A model generated the notes under the pieces. The model saw only the letters and a list, made by a program, of their open reading frames with translations. It was not told where the DNA came from and did not search any database. The position numbers and the translations under genes were made by a program. From Opitutaceae bacterium (GTDB lineage: Bacteria > Verrucomicrobiota > Verrucomicrobiia > Opitutales > Opitutaceae): 64,000 bases of DNA. The stretch covers positions 55,001 to 119,000 of the forward strand of contig JAQTYQ010000005.1 in NCBI GenBank assembly GCA_028688225.1, in the 5' to 3' direction. Positions 36,035 through 45,530 of this stretch are shown here, piece after piece (position 1 is the first letter of the stretch; each line of letters starts with the position of its first letter).

Positions 36035-37692
36035 CAGAAGGCCCCGGTTTGATATTTCTTGCGGATGCGGTCACGGAGGCGAATCGCAAATAGATTCATG
36101 ATCACAACGATGGCGATGAGCAGGAGGGCCGTCGTGAAGACCATCGGCTTGGCCGCCTCGATGTTGGGCGACTGGAAGCCGACGTCGTAGATGTGGAAAC
36201 CCAAGTGCATGAACTTCCGGTCGAGGTGGAAGAACGGGAAACGACCGTCGAGCGGCAGCTCGGGGGCGAGCTTGACGACGCCGGTGATCATGAGCGGGGC
36301 CACCTCCCCGGCGCCGCGGGCCATCGCGAGGATGACGCCGGTGAGGATGCCGGGCACGCTGGCGGGGAGGACGACATTGCAGATGGTCTGGAATTTCGAG
36401 GCCCCGAGCGCCAGCGAGCCCTCGCGCACGCCGCGCGGCACGGCCGCGATGGATTCCTCCGTGGCGACGATGACGACGGGCACGGTGAGCAAGGCCAGCG
36501 TGAGCGAGGCCCAGAGGATGCCGCCGGTGCCGAAGGTCGGCGTCGGGAGCAGCTCCGGGAAGAACAGCCGGTCGATGCCGCCGCCGATGAAGTAGACGAA
36601 AAACCCGAGGCCGAAGACGCCGAAGACGATGGAGGGCACGCCGGCCAGGTTGTTGATGGCGATGCGCACCATGCGCACCACCAGGCCCTGCTTCGCATAC
36701 TCGCGCAGGTAGAACGCGGCCACCACCCCCACCGGCGTGACGACGATGCTCATGATGAGCGTCATCAGCACCGTGCCGAAGATGGCCGGCCACACCCCGC
36801 CCTCGGTGTTGGATTCCCGCGGCTCGCCGTAGACGAATTCCGCGGCGCGGCCAAGGTAATGCCATAGCTTTTCCCCGCCCGACATCCGGTTCGGCTGGTA
36901 GGCGCGGACGATCGCGGCCAGGGGAATGCGTTTCTCCTGGCCGTCCACGGTGCGAAACACCGCGGCGTACTCAAGCGAGCGCGCCGAGATGGTCTCCGCC
37001 TCGGCGCGCAGCCGATCGTAGCCGCGGTTGAGTGCAGCCAGCCGGGCCTGGATGGTCGCGACGGCGCGCGCACGGCGCTCCGGATCCGTCACCGTGCGCT
37101 CCAGGCGGCGCAGCTGCAGCGTGGCCTTTTGGATCTCGTGGTTCACGACCCCGATGTCGTCGCGCTGGATATGCCGGGCGCGGACCGCCAGCTCCCGCAT
37201 GCCGGGACGATAGCGATGCAGGAGCGCCCAAGCTTCCGCGCCGGTGCCAATCACGCGCTCCCGCTGCTCGATATGTTCGAGAAAGCCGTAGAAATCGCCG
37301 TACTCCTGGCGCTCGAGGGCGATCACCTCCGGCTCCTGCCGCAGGTTGTTCAACTGCGCATTGGGCACCCAGATGAAATCGAAACCGTAGAGCTCGCGGT
37401 TGCCGACCTTGAACTGGGTCAGGGCGGGCTTGACGATGTTGCCTTCGACGTCGCGGCGCTCCGCCTGCCGGTTGGAGATGACACCCATGAGCTTCGTGCC
37501 GTCGGACCGGTCGGCGGTGGTCACCGCATACGGCCAGAAAAAGGTGAAGCCGCTGAGAAAGACCAGCAGCAGCAGGCCGGTGATGAGCAGGATGGCCAGG
37601 CCGAGCGCGCCGCCGCTCAACCAGAGCAGGTGGTCGCCGCGCCGGAAAAGACGGCGGACGGGTGAGGCGGCGGGAGGGGGGATCGCGGGCAT
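36034..37692 (-). CDS. pstA: Phosphate ABC transporter permease PstA (long form)
   Basis: 552 residues from the ATG at 37692; an upstream start at 37746 would overlap pstC. TM1 is at about 25-48 ([20 protein letters not shown]). A large periplasmic, partly coiled-coil insert of about 200 residues follows, then the standard permease domain from about 285 ([20 protein letters not shown]) with the EAA-type loop [15 protein letters not shown]. Ordinary PstA is about 280-300 residues; this long form is known from some Gram-negative pst operons. It lies 4 bp after pstC. Confidence 0.95.
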   Translation of the reverse strand: MPAIPPPAASPVRRLFRRGDHLLWLSGGALGLAILLITGLLLLVFLSGFTFFWPYAVTTADRSDGTKLMGVISNRQAERRDVEGNIVKPALTQFKVGNRELYGFDFIWVPNAQLNNLRQEPEVIALERQEYGDFYGFLEHIEQRERVIGTGAEAWALLHRYRPGMRELAVRARHIQRDDIGVVNHEIQKATLQLRRLERTVTDPERRARAVATIQARLAALNRGYDRLRAEAETISARSLEYAAVFRTVDGQEKRIPLAAIVRAYQPNRMSGGEKLWHYLGRAAEFVYGEPRESNTEGGVWPAIFGTVLMTLIMSIVVTPVGVVAAFYLREYAKQGLVVRMVRIAINNLAGVPSIVFGVFGLGFFVYFIGGGIDRLFFPELLPTPTFGTGGILWASLTLALLTVPVVIVATEESIAAVPRGVREGSLALGASKFQTICNVVLPASVPGILTGVILAMARGAGEVAPLMITGVVKLAPELPLDGRFPFFHLDRKFMHLGFHIYDVGFQSPNIEAAKPMVFTTALLLIAIVVIMNLFAIRLRDRIRKKYQTGAF

Positions 37693-37696
37693 GGAA

Positions 37697-39934
37697 TCAG
37701 ACGGCCTGGTATTTTTGCCGCAGGCGCTGGCGGATGATTTCGGCAATGGTGTTCACCGTAAACGTAAGCGCGAAGAGCAGCAGTGCGGCCACGAAGAGCA
37801 CACGGTACAAAGTCCCGCCCGCGGGCGCCTCGGGGATCTCGACGGCGATATTGGCCGAAAGCGTGCGCATGCCGTTGAACGGGCTGAAACTCAGGATGGG
37901 GGTGTTGCCCGTGGCCATGAGCACGATCATCGTCTCGCCCACCGCGCGACCGAAACCAATCATGATCGCGGAAAACACCCCCGGGCTGGCCGTCGGCAGG
38001 ATGACGCGCCATGCCGTCTGCCACCGGCTCGCCCCCAGGGCGTAGCTGGCGGACTTGAAGGTCGGCGGCACATTGGTGAAGGCGTCCTCCGAGATGGTGA
38101 AGATGATGGGAATGACCGCAAAGCCCATGGCCACGCCGATGACGATGCTGTTGCGCTGTTCGAACTGTTTGCCGAAGACGTCAAAGACCCACTGTTTGTA
38201 GTTGCCGCCGAGGCCCGCCGTCTCCACGACCGGCCCCAGCCGCTGGCCGAGCCAGAATCCCAGCAAAACGAGAGGCACGATGGCGATGATCTCCCACCCC
38301 TCCGGCATCCGGCGACGCCACCCGCGGGGCAGCTGCTGCCAGCCCAGCACGCCAAGTACGACCATGCAGGGCATCGTGACGACGGAACAGAGTGTGCCGA
38401 CCATGATCTCTTCCAGCAGCGGGGCGAGCCAAAGGCCGGCCAGAAAGCCGATGACCACCGAAGGCAGCGCGGCCATGATCTCGATCGTCGGCTTGATGAC
38501 CGAACGCAGCCGGTGATGCATGAACTGAGAGGTGTAGAGGGCGGCGAGCACGGCCACGGGGATGGCGAAGAGCAGCCCGTAGAAAGAGCCCTTCAGCGTG
38601 CCAATGATCAGGGGCACGAGGCTGAATTTGGACTCGAAATCGTCGGTGCCGCCCGTGCTCTGCCAGACATAGTCCGGGGCGTCGTAGCCCTCGTACTGCA
38701 CCCGGCCGAAGAGCGTGCGGAAGGAAATTTCCGGGTGCGGATTGTGCACGGCGTGGAAATGCAGCCGCCGGTCGGCGCCGGCCACCAGCAGCGAGGTGAG
38801 CTTGGGCGCATAGGCCACGGCCTGCACCGGTCCGCCGGTATCGATCGAGAACAGCGTGCGCTCCGAGGTCGTGAAGTCGAGGTGCAGCGTGCCATCGGCC
38901 CCGGTCACCACGAAGCTTTTGTCGCGCGCCGAGGGCTGGATTCCGGTCACTGCCGCCGGCAGTGACCGGAAGGTATGGATGCGCCTGACCGGCTTCCTGA
39001 AGTCGGTCGCTTGCTCGCGCACTCCGAACCAGGATTCGACCCCGCCGTCGGCGAAGCCCAGCAGGAGGGCCGAGTCGCCAATGGCATAATCCATCGCCGT
39101 CACTGGCTGCGCGAGATCGTAGACGCGGAAGGGCGCGTCGCGGTTGTCCTCCAGATACCACTGGTAGAGTTTGCGGGCGTCGGTGGCGGCAAAAAGCCGG
39201 TTACCCTCGTAGTCGATGATCAGGGCGCTGATCCGGCCCGCTATTTCGCCGCCGACGGGGGTCGTTTCAGCCGGTTCGTCCTCGGCATATTTCACTGCGG
39301 CCAGCCGGCCGTCGGCTGCGACCGCGGCAATGTGATAGACCCCGTTGCCGTCCACCGTGGCATGCACGCGGGCAACCGCCGCGCCATCCGCAAAAACCGT
39401 CACCGGCTTCCCCTCCTCCAGCCGCGGTGTGATCGTGCGCGCATTCCGGGCGTCGTAGACGACATTGAATTTGACTTGCCCGGGGATGATCCGGCCATCG
39501 GCGGTGCCTACCACCAGATAATCGCGGGCCGGTGTACGGTAGGCGGCGGTCGCCTGCCGGCCTGCCAGCCCCTGCAGGGCAAACTCCGGCCCCGGCCGGC
39601 GGCTGGCCAGGTCAACAAAACGCAGGCTCCCGACGGAGGCGTCCAGATAGTAGGCCAGCGCCTCGTACTCGTCGATACCGAGCGCCAGCATCCGGCTGTC
39701 CGGCGTCAGTCCGGGCAGGGGCTGCGCGAAGATCTCCCGGTGCTCCGCCGCGCGGAAGAGCGGCACGGTCTCCCAACCGATGAAGACGAAGATCAGCGCC
39801 ACGACAACGATGATGCTCACCCCGCCGGTGCGGATGAGGGCGTCGGCCGCCCGGTCGATCAGTTTCACCCGGCGGGAAACCCTTTTTTCGACCAGCGGGG
39901 AACGGCGCGGCGATTCGGGAAGCGTTTGAGGCAT
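37697..39934 (-). CDS. pstC: Phosphate ABC transporter permease PstC (long form)
   Basis: 745 residues against about 320 for E. coli PstC. One N-terminal TM helix (about 37-55, GGVSIIVVVALIFVFIG) precedes a ~390-residue periplasmic region of repeated WD/beta-propeller-like blades (for example YLVVGTADGRIIPG, KLYQWYLEDN, SALLLGFADGGVESW, SLLVAGADRRLHFH). The permease domain begins near 435 (LVPLIIGTLKGSFYGLLFAI) and holds the EAA-like SASYALGASRWQTA. The propeller-like part may contact PstS or sense periplasmic state. pstS lies 198 bp upstream with a terminator-like hairpin between. Confidence 0.95.
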   Translation of the reverse strand: MPQTLPESPRRSPLVEKRVSRRVKLIDRAADALIRTGGVSIIVVVALIFVFIGWETVPLFRAAEHREIFAQPLPGLTPDSRMLALGIDEYEALAYYLDASVGSLRFVDLASRRPGPEFALQGLAGRQATAAYRTPARDYLVVGTADGRIIPGQVKFNVVYDARNARTITPRLEEGKPVTVFADGAAVARVHATVDGNGVYHIAAVAADGRLAAVKYAEDEPAETTPVGGEIAGRISALIIDYEGNRLFAATDARKLYQWYLEDNRDAPFRVYDLAQPVTAMDYAIGDSALLLGFADGGVESWFGVREQATDFRKPVRRIHTFRSLPAAVTGIQPSARDKSFVVTGADGTLHLDFTTSERTLFSIDTGGPVQAVAYAPKLTSLLVAGADRRLHFHAVHNPHPEISFRTLFGRVQYEGYDAPDYVWQSTGGTDDFESKFSLVPLIIGTLKGSFYGLLFAIPVAVLAALYTSQFMHHRLRSVIKPTIEIMAALPSVVIGFLAGLWLAPLLEEIMVGTLCSVVTMPCMVVLGVLGWQQLPRGWRRRMPEGWEIIAIVPLVLLGFWLGQRLGPVVETAGLGGNYKQWVFDVFGKQFEQRNSIVIGVAMGFAVIPIIFTISEDAFTNVPPTFKSASYALGASRWQTAWRVILPTASPGVFSAIMIGFGRAVGETMIVLMATGNTPILSFSPFNGMRTLSANIAVEIPEAPAGGTLYRVLFVAALLLFALTFTVNTIAEIIRQRLRQKYQAV

Positions 39935-40054
39935 GGTGGCCGGCGGAGGGAGGAACGGGTCAGCTTAGGCGGCAGGGATTTCCCGTCACAAGCGGGAATG
40001 TCGCTTTCAAGGTGACTTTCAGGTGCCGGGGGCGGAGGGCCCGGCGGCCCTCCG

Positions 40055-40091
40055 AAAAAAGAGGGGGCTTGACCTGCACGATCAAGCCCCC
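40055..40091 (-). terminator. Terminator/attenuator between pstS and pstC
   Basis: On the minus strand, GGGGGCTTGA and TCAAGCCCCC (10-bp perfect arms, 9-bp loop; 40082-40091 and 40063-40072) are followed by TCTTTTTT. A classic intrinsic terminator just after pstS, probably leaky, that would keep the binding protein in excess over the permease. Confidence 0.8.
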
Positions 40092-40132
40092 GGGCCAACC
40101 AAATCCTGCCGTCTGCTGGGGCGGCGGGACGC

Positions 40133-41107
40133 CTACATCGCGCCGGAGCTTTCCAGGAACTCCGCGGCCTTCCTGGCCGGCAGCGGATAGTAGCCATCCT
40201 TGACCGTATCGTCCTGCCCGTCGCGCGAGAGCACGAAACGGATGAATTCGCGCACCAGCGGATCCGGGCCGGTGGCGGGATTGGCGTTGATGTAGACGTA
40301 GAGATAGCGGGCGATCGGGTACTTGAACGACTCGGCGTTCTCCTGGTTGGCCGCGATCGGGCCGGCCTTGTCGGAGATGGCGAGCGCCTTCACGCCGGAG
40401 GTCTTGTAGCCGATGCCGGAGTAGCCGATGCCGCCGAGCTCGTTCTCGACGCCCTGGACGACCGAGGCGGAGCCGGGCTGCTCCTTCACCGAGCTCTTGT
40501 AGTCGCCGTTCTTGAGGGCGTGCTCCTTGAAGAACCCGTACGTGCCGGAGGCGCTGTTGCGGCCATAGAGCGAGACCGGCTTGGTGGCCCATTCGCCGGC
40601 CAGGCCGAGCGCGCCCCAGGTCTTGACATCCTGCCCGCCGCGTTTGCGGGTCGAGGAGAAGATGCTGTCGACCTGCTGCAGGGTGAGCGACTCGAGCGGA
40701 TTATCCTTGTTCACATAAACCGCGAGGGCGTCGATGGCCACGGCCACGATGCGCGGCTTGTAGCCGTATTTCTTTTCAAAGGCGTCGATTTCCTCGGCCT
40801 TCATCTTGCGACTCATGGGGCCGAGCTGGGCCGTGCCGGCGATCAAAGCCGGAGGTGCGGTCGAGGAGCCCTTGCCCTCGATCTCGATCTTCACGTTCGG
40901 GTAGATCTTTTGGAAGTCCTCGGCCCAGTAGGTCATGAGGTTGTTCAGCGTGTCCGAGCCGATCGACGAGAGTTTGCCCGAGATGCCCGACACCGGCTGG
41001 TACGCGGGCAAGGCGGGATCGATTTTGGCGGCCTGGGCGAACCCGCTTGAAACCGCGCCGGCGAGGAGGGCGGCGGTGAGTGAGAGTTTTTTGAAGGGTG
41101 TGATCAT
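40133..41107 (-). CDS. pstS: Phosphate-binding periplasmic protein PstS
   Basis: 324 residues with a signal peptide (LSLTAALLAGAVSSGFAQA). Type II periplasmic binding protein that delivers phosphate to PstCA: SSIGSDTLNNLMTYWAEDF, IEGKGSSTAPPALIAGTAQL, MSRKMKAEEIDAFEKKYGYK and RNSASGTYGFFKEHALKNGD mark the phosphate site. 36 bp downstream of the porin gene and in the same transcription direction, so likely driven from the porin promoter as well. Confidence 0.96.
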   Translation of the reverse strand: MITPFKKLSLTAALLAGAVSSGFAQAAKIDPALPAYQPVSGISGKLSSIGSDTLNNLMTYWAEDFQKIYPNVKIEIEGKGSSTAPPALIAGTAQLGPMSRKMKAEEIDAFEKKYGYKPRIVAVAIDALAVYVNKDNPLESLTLQQVDSIFSSTRKRGGQDVKTWGALGLAGEWATKPVSLYGRNSASGTYGFFKEHALKNGDYKSSVKEQPGSASVVQGVENELGGIGYSGIGYKTSGVKALAISDKAGPIAANQENAESFKYPIARYLYVYINANPATGPDPLVREFIRFVLSRDGQDDTVKDGYYPLPARKAAEFLESSGAM

Positions 41108-41143
41108 GGCGGATATTGGGAGTTGTGCGAATGAAGTGACGGG

Positions 41144-42421
41144 TCAGAATTTGAAGCTGAGATCGAGTTGGAGAAGCTGGTAATCGGTGAGCGTCGTCGT
41201 GCCGATATCACCCGTGCCGAACGTCGGCAGCGCGTCCTCGATGCGGTCGCCAGACGCGTAGGTGAGCGTGGTGGTGACACCGTTGGCGATCGCATAGCCG
41301 AAGGAGGCGGCCACGCCGCTCATGTTGGTGCGGCTGTCGAAGATGTCGGAATCGACCAGATTGGCATCGAGCGCGAATGCCTCGACATGCTGATAGAAGG
41401 CCCTGGCCTCCCAGGACCCGCGCTTGTCGGCCTTCCCGTATTGCAGGCCCGCCTGCCAGGCCATGTCTTCGCCGTCAAATTGCGGCACGCCCAGGATGCC
41501 CGCCCGCTTGTCGGCGTCGAGATTCTGCGCGACGTCGAGCCAGATCTTCCACGGCCTGCCCATGGACGTGAAGCTATACTCAACCGGCACTTCGACGATG
41601 AAGTAGCCCTGGGCCGACGTGCCGAGTTCGCCCGGGGTGTTTTCGTAGAAGTAGAGGACGGGGAGGATTTGCAGGCTGCTCTTGTTTGCGAAGGCCATTT
41701 TGCCGCCGAACTGGTTCGCAAAAAGGATCAACTCCGATTTGCTGGCCGCCGTGCCGAAGCTGTTCTCCGGGTTGGCATCGTCGTAGACGAACTGTCCGAG
41801 ATTGGCCATCCACGTGATATTGCCCGCCTTGTGGGACCAGCGCTCCGCCAGCCCTTCGGGATTGATGTCGCCATCCCACACCATTGAAGTGCTGGCGATC
41901 GGGTTGCCAAACCGGCCGGCGATCAGCGTGATCTCCGAGGTGGGTTTGAAGCCGACGTAGATCTGGCCGAGGTAGAGCCCGTCGTTGGATTTTCCGAAGA
42001 TCGAGGGGTCGCCCAACGTCACGTTGGTCGAACGGTTGCTGCTGGCGGTCTCGATGCGGGTGCCGAAGAACCACGCGTTGGCCATCTTGCCTTCGAGGCC
42101 GAGACGGAAGCGGTGGCGAAAACGCTCGCGCACCTGATGGTCGGGCGTGGCATTGGTTCCGCCGCGGTATTCATACCGCACGCGGCCATCACCGAAAAGC
42201 TTCAACTCGGACACCGCGGAGCCGATTTTCCACTTGCCGGCAGGCGAAGCTTTAAATTCGTTGGCCAAGTCGGCGCTGAGATCCTCCGCCTCCTGGTCGG
42301 TGAGGATGCCCTTTTTCACGAGAGCGTCGATTAACGCCCTGCTGTCCTGGGCAAAGAGGGACGAGGTCCCCAATGCGAGCATGCCGGCGAGCGCCAGCCA
42401 TTTCATTGGTAATTTAGCCAT
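41144..42421 (-). CDS. Putative phosphate-starvation porin
   Basis: 425 residues. Signal peptide (MKWLALAGMLALGTSSLFA), then an SLH-like helical stretch DALVKKGILTDQEAEDLSAD that resembles the N-terminal segment of putative porins. A beta barrel follows (RYEYRGGTNATPDHQVRERF, TLTYASGDRIEDALPTFGTG) ending in LLQLDLSFKF with a C-terminal Phe. Placement directly upstream of pstS and behind a candidate Pho box suggests an outer-membrane channel for phosphate, comparable to OprP/OprO in role though not shown to be homologous. Confidence 0.82.
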   Translation of the reverse strand: MAKLPMKWLALAGMLALGTSSLFAQDSRALIDALVKKGILTDQEAEDLSADLANEFKASPAGKWKIGSAVSELKLFGDGRVRYEYRGGTNATPDHQVRERFRHRFRLGLEGKMANAWFFGTRIETASSNRSTNVTLGDPSIFGKSNDGLYLGQIYVGFKPTSEITLIAGRFGNPIASTSMVWDGDINPEGLAERWSHKAGNITWMANLGQFVYDDANPENSFGTAASKSELILFANQFGGKMAFANKSSLQILPVLYFYENTPGELGTSAQGYFIVEVPVEYSFTSMGRPWKIWLDVAQNLDADKRAGILGVPQFDGEDMAWQAGLQYGKADKRGSWEARAFYQHVEAFALDANLVDSDIFDSRTNMSGVAASFGYAIANGVTTTLTYASGDRIEDALPTFGTGDIGTTTLTDYQLLQLDLSFKF

Positions 42422-42494
42422 GAGGTGTTGGGTTGCGGATGAGGTTGAAAACGCGCATGAGCGCGCTTTTGACGCCCCAAGGTCTCAGGCTTGT

Positions 42495-42523
42495 GTTACG
42501 AAAATATGGCGAAGGTGTTACAA
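42495..42523 (-). promoter_or_regulatory. Candidate PhoB box upstream of the porin-pst operon
   Basis: On the minus strand, TTGTAAC-ACCT-TCGCCAT-ATTT-TCGTAAC: three 7-bp units at exact 11-bp spacing, the 7+4 layout of PhoB sites (consensus CTGTCAT-like). It ends 73 bp before the porin start. Unit match is moderate; the spacing is the stronger evidence. Confidence 0.5.
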
Positions 42524-42598
42524 GACGGTGATTCCCAATCACCGCCAAGACGTTAGCTTCCCTCGCCCAAATGATTTGAATTTTGGCGCGATAGCGCC

Positions 42599-42624
42599 GG
42601 TAGGGACGGACCGCCGGGCCGTCC
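42599..42624 (+). repeat. 26-bp dispersed repeat, copy 1
   Basis: GGTAGGGACGGACCGCCGGG followed by CCGTCC; internally palindromic (GGACGG-A-CCG-C-CGG-G-CCGTCC). An identical inverted copy is at 45432-45457, on the other side of the SNF2 gene. Confidence 0.9.
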
Positions 42625-42753
42625 ATGTGTCCTCGCGGCGCGCCCAGCGGTCGCGCCCCACCTGTTGATGCCTATCTCAAAAATCCAAATCTCAGGGGAC
42701 GTTGGTATCAGCCTTCCCCGCCCGGTGATTCCGGACCGCACTAGCGTGTCCCC

Positions 42754-45291
42754 CTACTGCTCGGCTTCGGGCGTCGAGAGCTCGATGAGCGTGCGCAGCG
42801 ACTGGAAATGACGGCTGAGGTCGAAGTCGCCGCTCATGTCGCCCACCACCCGGTCGAAGAGCATCTTCTTGCCGGCCTTGAGCGCCTGGATGCGCTCCTC
42901 GATGGTGCCGGCCGTCACCATGCGGTAGACGAACACGGTGTTGGTCTGCCCGATGCGATGCACGCGGTCCACCGCCTGCATCTCCACCGCGGGGTTCCAC
43001 CAGGGGTCGAGCAGGAAGACGTAGTCGGCCGCATGCAGCGTGATGCCGGTGCCCGCGGCCTTGAGGCTCACGAGCATCACCGCCGCCCCGGACGTGTTCT
43101 GGAACGCCTGCACGGGTTTCTGCCGGTCCAGCGTCATGCCGGTGAGCTCGAACCGCGGCAGGTCGGGGAAGTTCGCCGCGAACGCCTCGCGCACGCGGTT
43201 GAGCAACATGACGAACTGCGAGAAGACCACGGCCTTGTGGCCGCTGCCCACCACCTCGGCGAGCTTCTCGACGAGCAGATTGAGTTTGCCGCTTTCCGTG
43301 ACCGGCGCCTTGAGCCACGGCAGGAGGTCGGGGTCGCAGCAGGCCTGCCGCAGGCGCGTCAGCAGCGCCAGGAATCCGAAGGATTTTTCCCGCAGGGCGG
43401 TGCCGATATCGTCGCCCAGGCGCGTCAGCCCCTCGCTGCAGATGCGGGCGTACTCGGCGCGCTGCAGGTCGGTGAGCGGACAGAGCAGCTCCATCTCCAC
43501 CTTGGGCGGCAGCTCCTGTGCCACCTCGCCCTTCGTGCGGCGCAGGATGAACGGCGCCAGCTGCTGCCGCAGGCGCGTGAGCATGCCGGTGCGATCGGCG
43601 CCCAGCGCGGCCTCGAAAGTCTGCCGGGAGCCGAGCAGGCCGGGCAGCAGATAACGGAAGATCGACCAGAGGTCGAGCTGGCGGTTCTCCAGCGGCGTGC
43701 CCGTGAGCACGAGGCGGTGCCGGGCCCGGATGGAGAACGAGGCGTGGGTGACCTTAGCGTCCGGGTTCTTGATGAATTGGCCCTCGTCGAGCACCGCATA
43801 GCCGAACTCCACCTGGTCGAGCAGGTGTTTGTGCTTGCGCAGCTGGGTGTAGCTGGCGAGCCAGACCACCGGCCCCCGCTGCCCGGTGAAGTCATGCCCG
43901 GTCTTGAGGACGTCGCAGGCGATGCCGGGGAAAAACCGCGCGATCTCCTCGCGCCACACGGGCACGACGCTGGCCGGGCAGACGACAAGGTGAGGCGGGC
44001 CCGCGACGGGGCGCGCGGCCAGCAGGGTGAGCACCTGGAGCGTCTTGCCGAGGCCCATCTCGTCGGCGAGCAGGCCGTGGCAGCCCACGTCGCAGAGATG
44101 GCAGAGCCACTCGACGCCGCGCCGCTGATAGGGCCGCAAAAACTCCGGCAGGACGGGCGGCGCGGCCGGCGGGGCCAGCACGCTCTGCCGCCAAGCCTCG
44201 ACCTCGGGCGACAGCGTGACCTTGAGGCGGTCGTCACTGAACAGCGAGAACACCAAGTAAGGCGGCAGCCTGCCGTCGGCGTGCGTGGTCTCCTTCACCG
44301 TGCGGCGCCAGTGCCCGAGCGACTCCCATTTCTCGGGCGCGAGCGACACGATGCCGAGGCTGGGCAGGATGACGGCGGAGCCGCCGCGCCGGGTCAGCAC
44401 CTCGATTTCGTCCTCGGTCAGCAGCCGTTCGCCGGCGCGGAAGATCCAGCGCAGCCTGAGTCCGGCGCCATCGCCCTTCTCGGCGTGGGCTTCGATCTCG
44501 ATTGCGCGCTCACCTTTCACGAGGTGCGCGGCATTCTCATCGAGTTCGATGCTGAAGTAGCGCTTCCACACCGGCAGGGTGGTGCGCAGGAATTCCGGGA
44601 CTTCCTTCAACAGGTCGAGCACGTAGACGTGTGATTCCTGGTGATAATGAAAATGCGCCTTGCGGGCGTAGGCCGTGAGGCAGATGAGCTTGCCGCGTTC
44701 GCTGGAGCTGACATGGGCCGTGGCGGAGCCGCTGCCGTTCGCATGGCCATTGCCGTTGCCATTGGTCTGGCCCAGGGCGGAGGTGCGGGTTTTGTCCGTG
44801 TTGATCCAGAAGGCCTGGAAGGTCAGGCCCTCGGTCCGGGTCTGGAAGGCGAGCAGCAGCGGCCGCGCGGCATCGCCGTTTTTTCCGCCGGCAGTCGCGC
44901 CGTCGCGGGCCGCGACCAGGGCCGGCGGTGGCGCGGGCGGCCGTTCGCCCGGCAGCGGCGAAATCTCGTCCGCCACCAGCTCCTCGATCTCGTGCAGGCC
45001 GGCCACGGCGATGGCCCGGGCGAGTTCGGCGTCGGTGGAGGACGAACGCACGGAAAAGCCGCCGGCGTCCCACTCGATGACCGCGTACTCCTCCTTCTTG
45101 TCGACCTTGCGGTGGATGATCGCATCCCGGGCCGTCAGCTCGACCTCGCGAATCTCGCTGTCCCGATACATGCGGCGGCCCTGTTCCAGCTGTTCCGCGC
45201 TGAAATACTCGGCCCACTCACGTTCCAGCTTGTCGAACCAGAACTCAAGGGACTGGGGAGTGTAGACGCGCTTCGGTCCGTGCCTTTGCAT
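42754..45291 (-). CDS. SNF2-family DEAD/H-box helicase-like ATPase
   Basis: 845 residues from the ATG at 45291 (MQRHGPKRVYTPQSLEFWFD). The frame is open 32 codons further up without similarity. The N-terminal region (20-90; EQGRRMYRDSEIREVELTAR) resembles the SWIM-associated part of bacterial SNF2 proteins but no zinc cysteines are seen. SNF2 motifs: LADEMGLGKTLQVLTL (I), AVLDEGQFIKNPDAK (II, DEGQ), LVLTGTPLENRQLDLWSIF (III), FILRRTKGEV (IV) and AVDRVHRIGQTNTVFVYRM (VI). These ATPases remodel protein-DNA complexes, often with RNA polymerase or repair. Not part of an operon here. Confidence 0.94.
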   Translation of the reverse strand: MQRHGPKRVYTPQSLEFWFDKLEREWAEYFSAEQLEQGRRMYRDSEIREVELTARDAIIHRKVDKKEEYAVIEWDAGGFSVRSSSTDAELARAIAVAGLHEIEELVADEISPLPGERPPAPPPALVAARDGATAGGKNGDAARPLLLAFQTRTEGLTFQAFWINTDKTRTSALGQTNGNGNGHANGSGSATAHVSSSERGKLICLTAYARKAHFHYHQESHVYVLDLLKEVPEFLRTTLPVWKRYFSIELDENAAHLVKGERAIEIEAHAEKGDGAGLRLRWIFRAGERLLTEDEIEVLTRRGGSAVILPSLGIVSLAPEKWESLGHWRRTVKETTHADGRLPPYLVFSLFSDDRLKVTLSPEVEAWRQSVLAPPAAPPVLPEFLRPYQRRGVEWLCHLCDVGCHGLLADEMGLGKTLQVLTLLAARPVAGPPHLVVCPASVVPVWREEIARFFPGIACDVLKTGHDFTGQRGPVVWLASYTQLRKHKHLLDQVEFGYAVLDEGQFIKNPDAKVTHASFSIRARHRLVLTGTPLENRQLDLWSIFRYLLPGLLGSRQTFEAALGADRTGMLTRLRQQLAPFILRRTKGEVAQELPPKVEMELLCPLTDLQRAEYARICSEGLTRLGDDIGTALREKSFGFLALLTRLRQACCDPDLLPWLKAPVTESGKLNLLVEKLAEVVGSGHKAVVFSQFVMLLNRVREAFAANFPDLPRFELTGMTLDRQKPVQAFQNTSGAAVMLVSLKAAGTGITLHAADYVFLLDPWWNPAVEMQAVDRVHRIGQTNTVFVYRMVTAGTIEERIQALKAGKKMLFDRVVGDMSGDFDLSRHFQSLRTLIELSTPEAEQ

Positions 45292-45431
45292 CGAGCTAAG
45301 AGGTTGAGCGTAGATTCCCTCCGCGGCGGCGCAACTCTGAATTCCGGATTTCGGGACCCGCACGCGCGCATCCCGGTTTTTGGGCAAGGTCGGGCGGGAC
45401 CGCTGGGCCCGCCGGGTTTTATCCCGATCAC

Positions 45432-45457
45432 GGACGGCCCGGCGGTCCGTCCCTACC
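45432..45457 (-). repeat. 26-bp dispersed repeat, copy 2 (inverted)
   Basis: Exact reverse complement of 42599-42624; the pair brackets the SNF2 gene about 2.8 kb apart. Confidence 0.9.
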
Positions 45458-45530
45458 CAGGCAATGTTTGGACGCTATCCAAAAAGTGGGAGGCGCCCGG
45501 GATCCGCGGACTGCCATGAATTTGCCACCA

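Larger units (their letters stand above)
42422..42753. other. Intergenic region with candidate Pho box and dispersed repeat
   Basis: 332 bp between the SNF2 gene and the porin-pst operon. Contains the candidate Pho box (42495-42523) and one copy of the 26-bp repeat (42599-42624). No gene is seen. Confidence 0.5.

Noticed and set aside
42808..44634. 608-codon plus-strand frame opposite the SNF2 gene
   Set aside because: Antisense shadow rich in His/Glu/Arg; all SNF2 motifs are on the minus strand.
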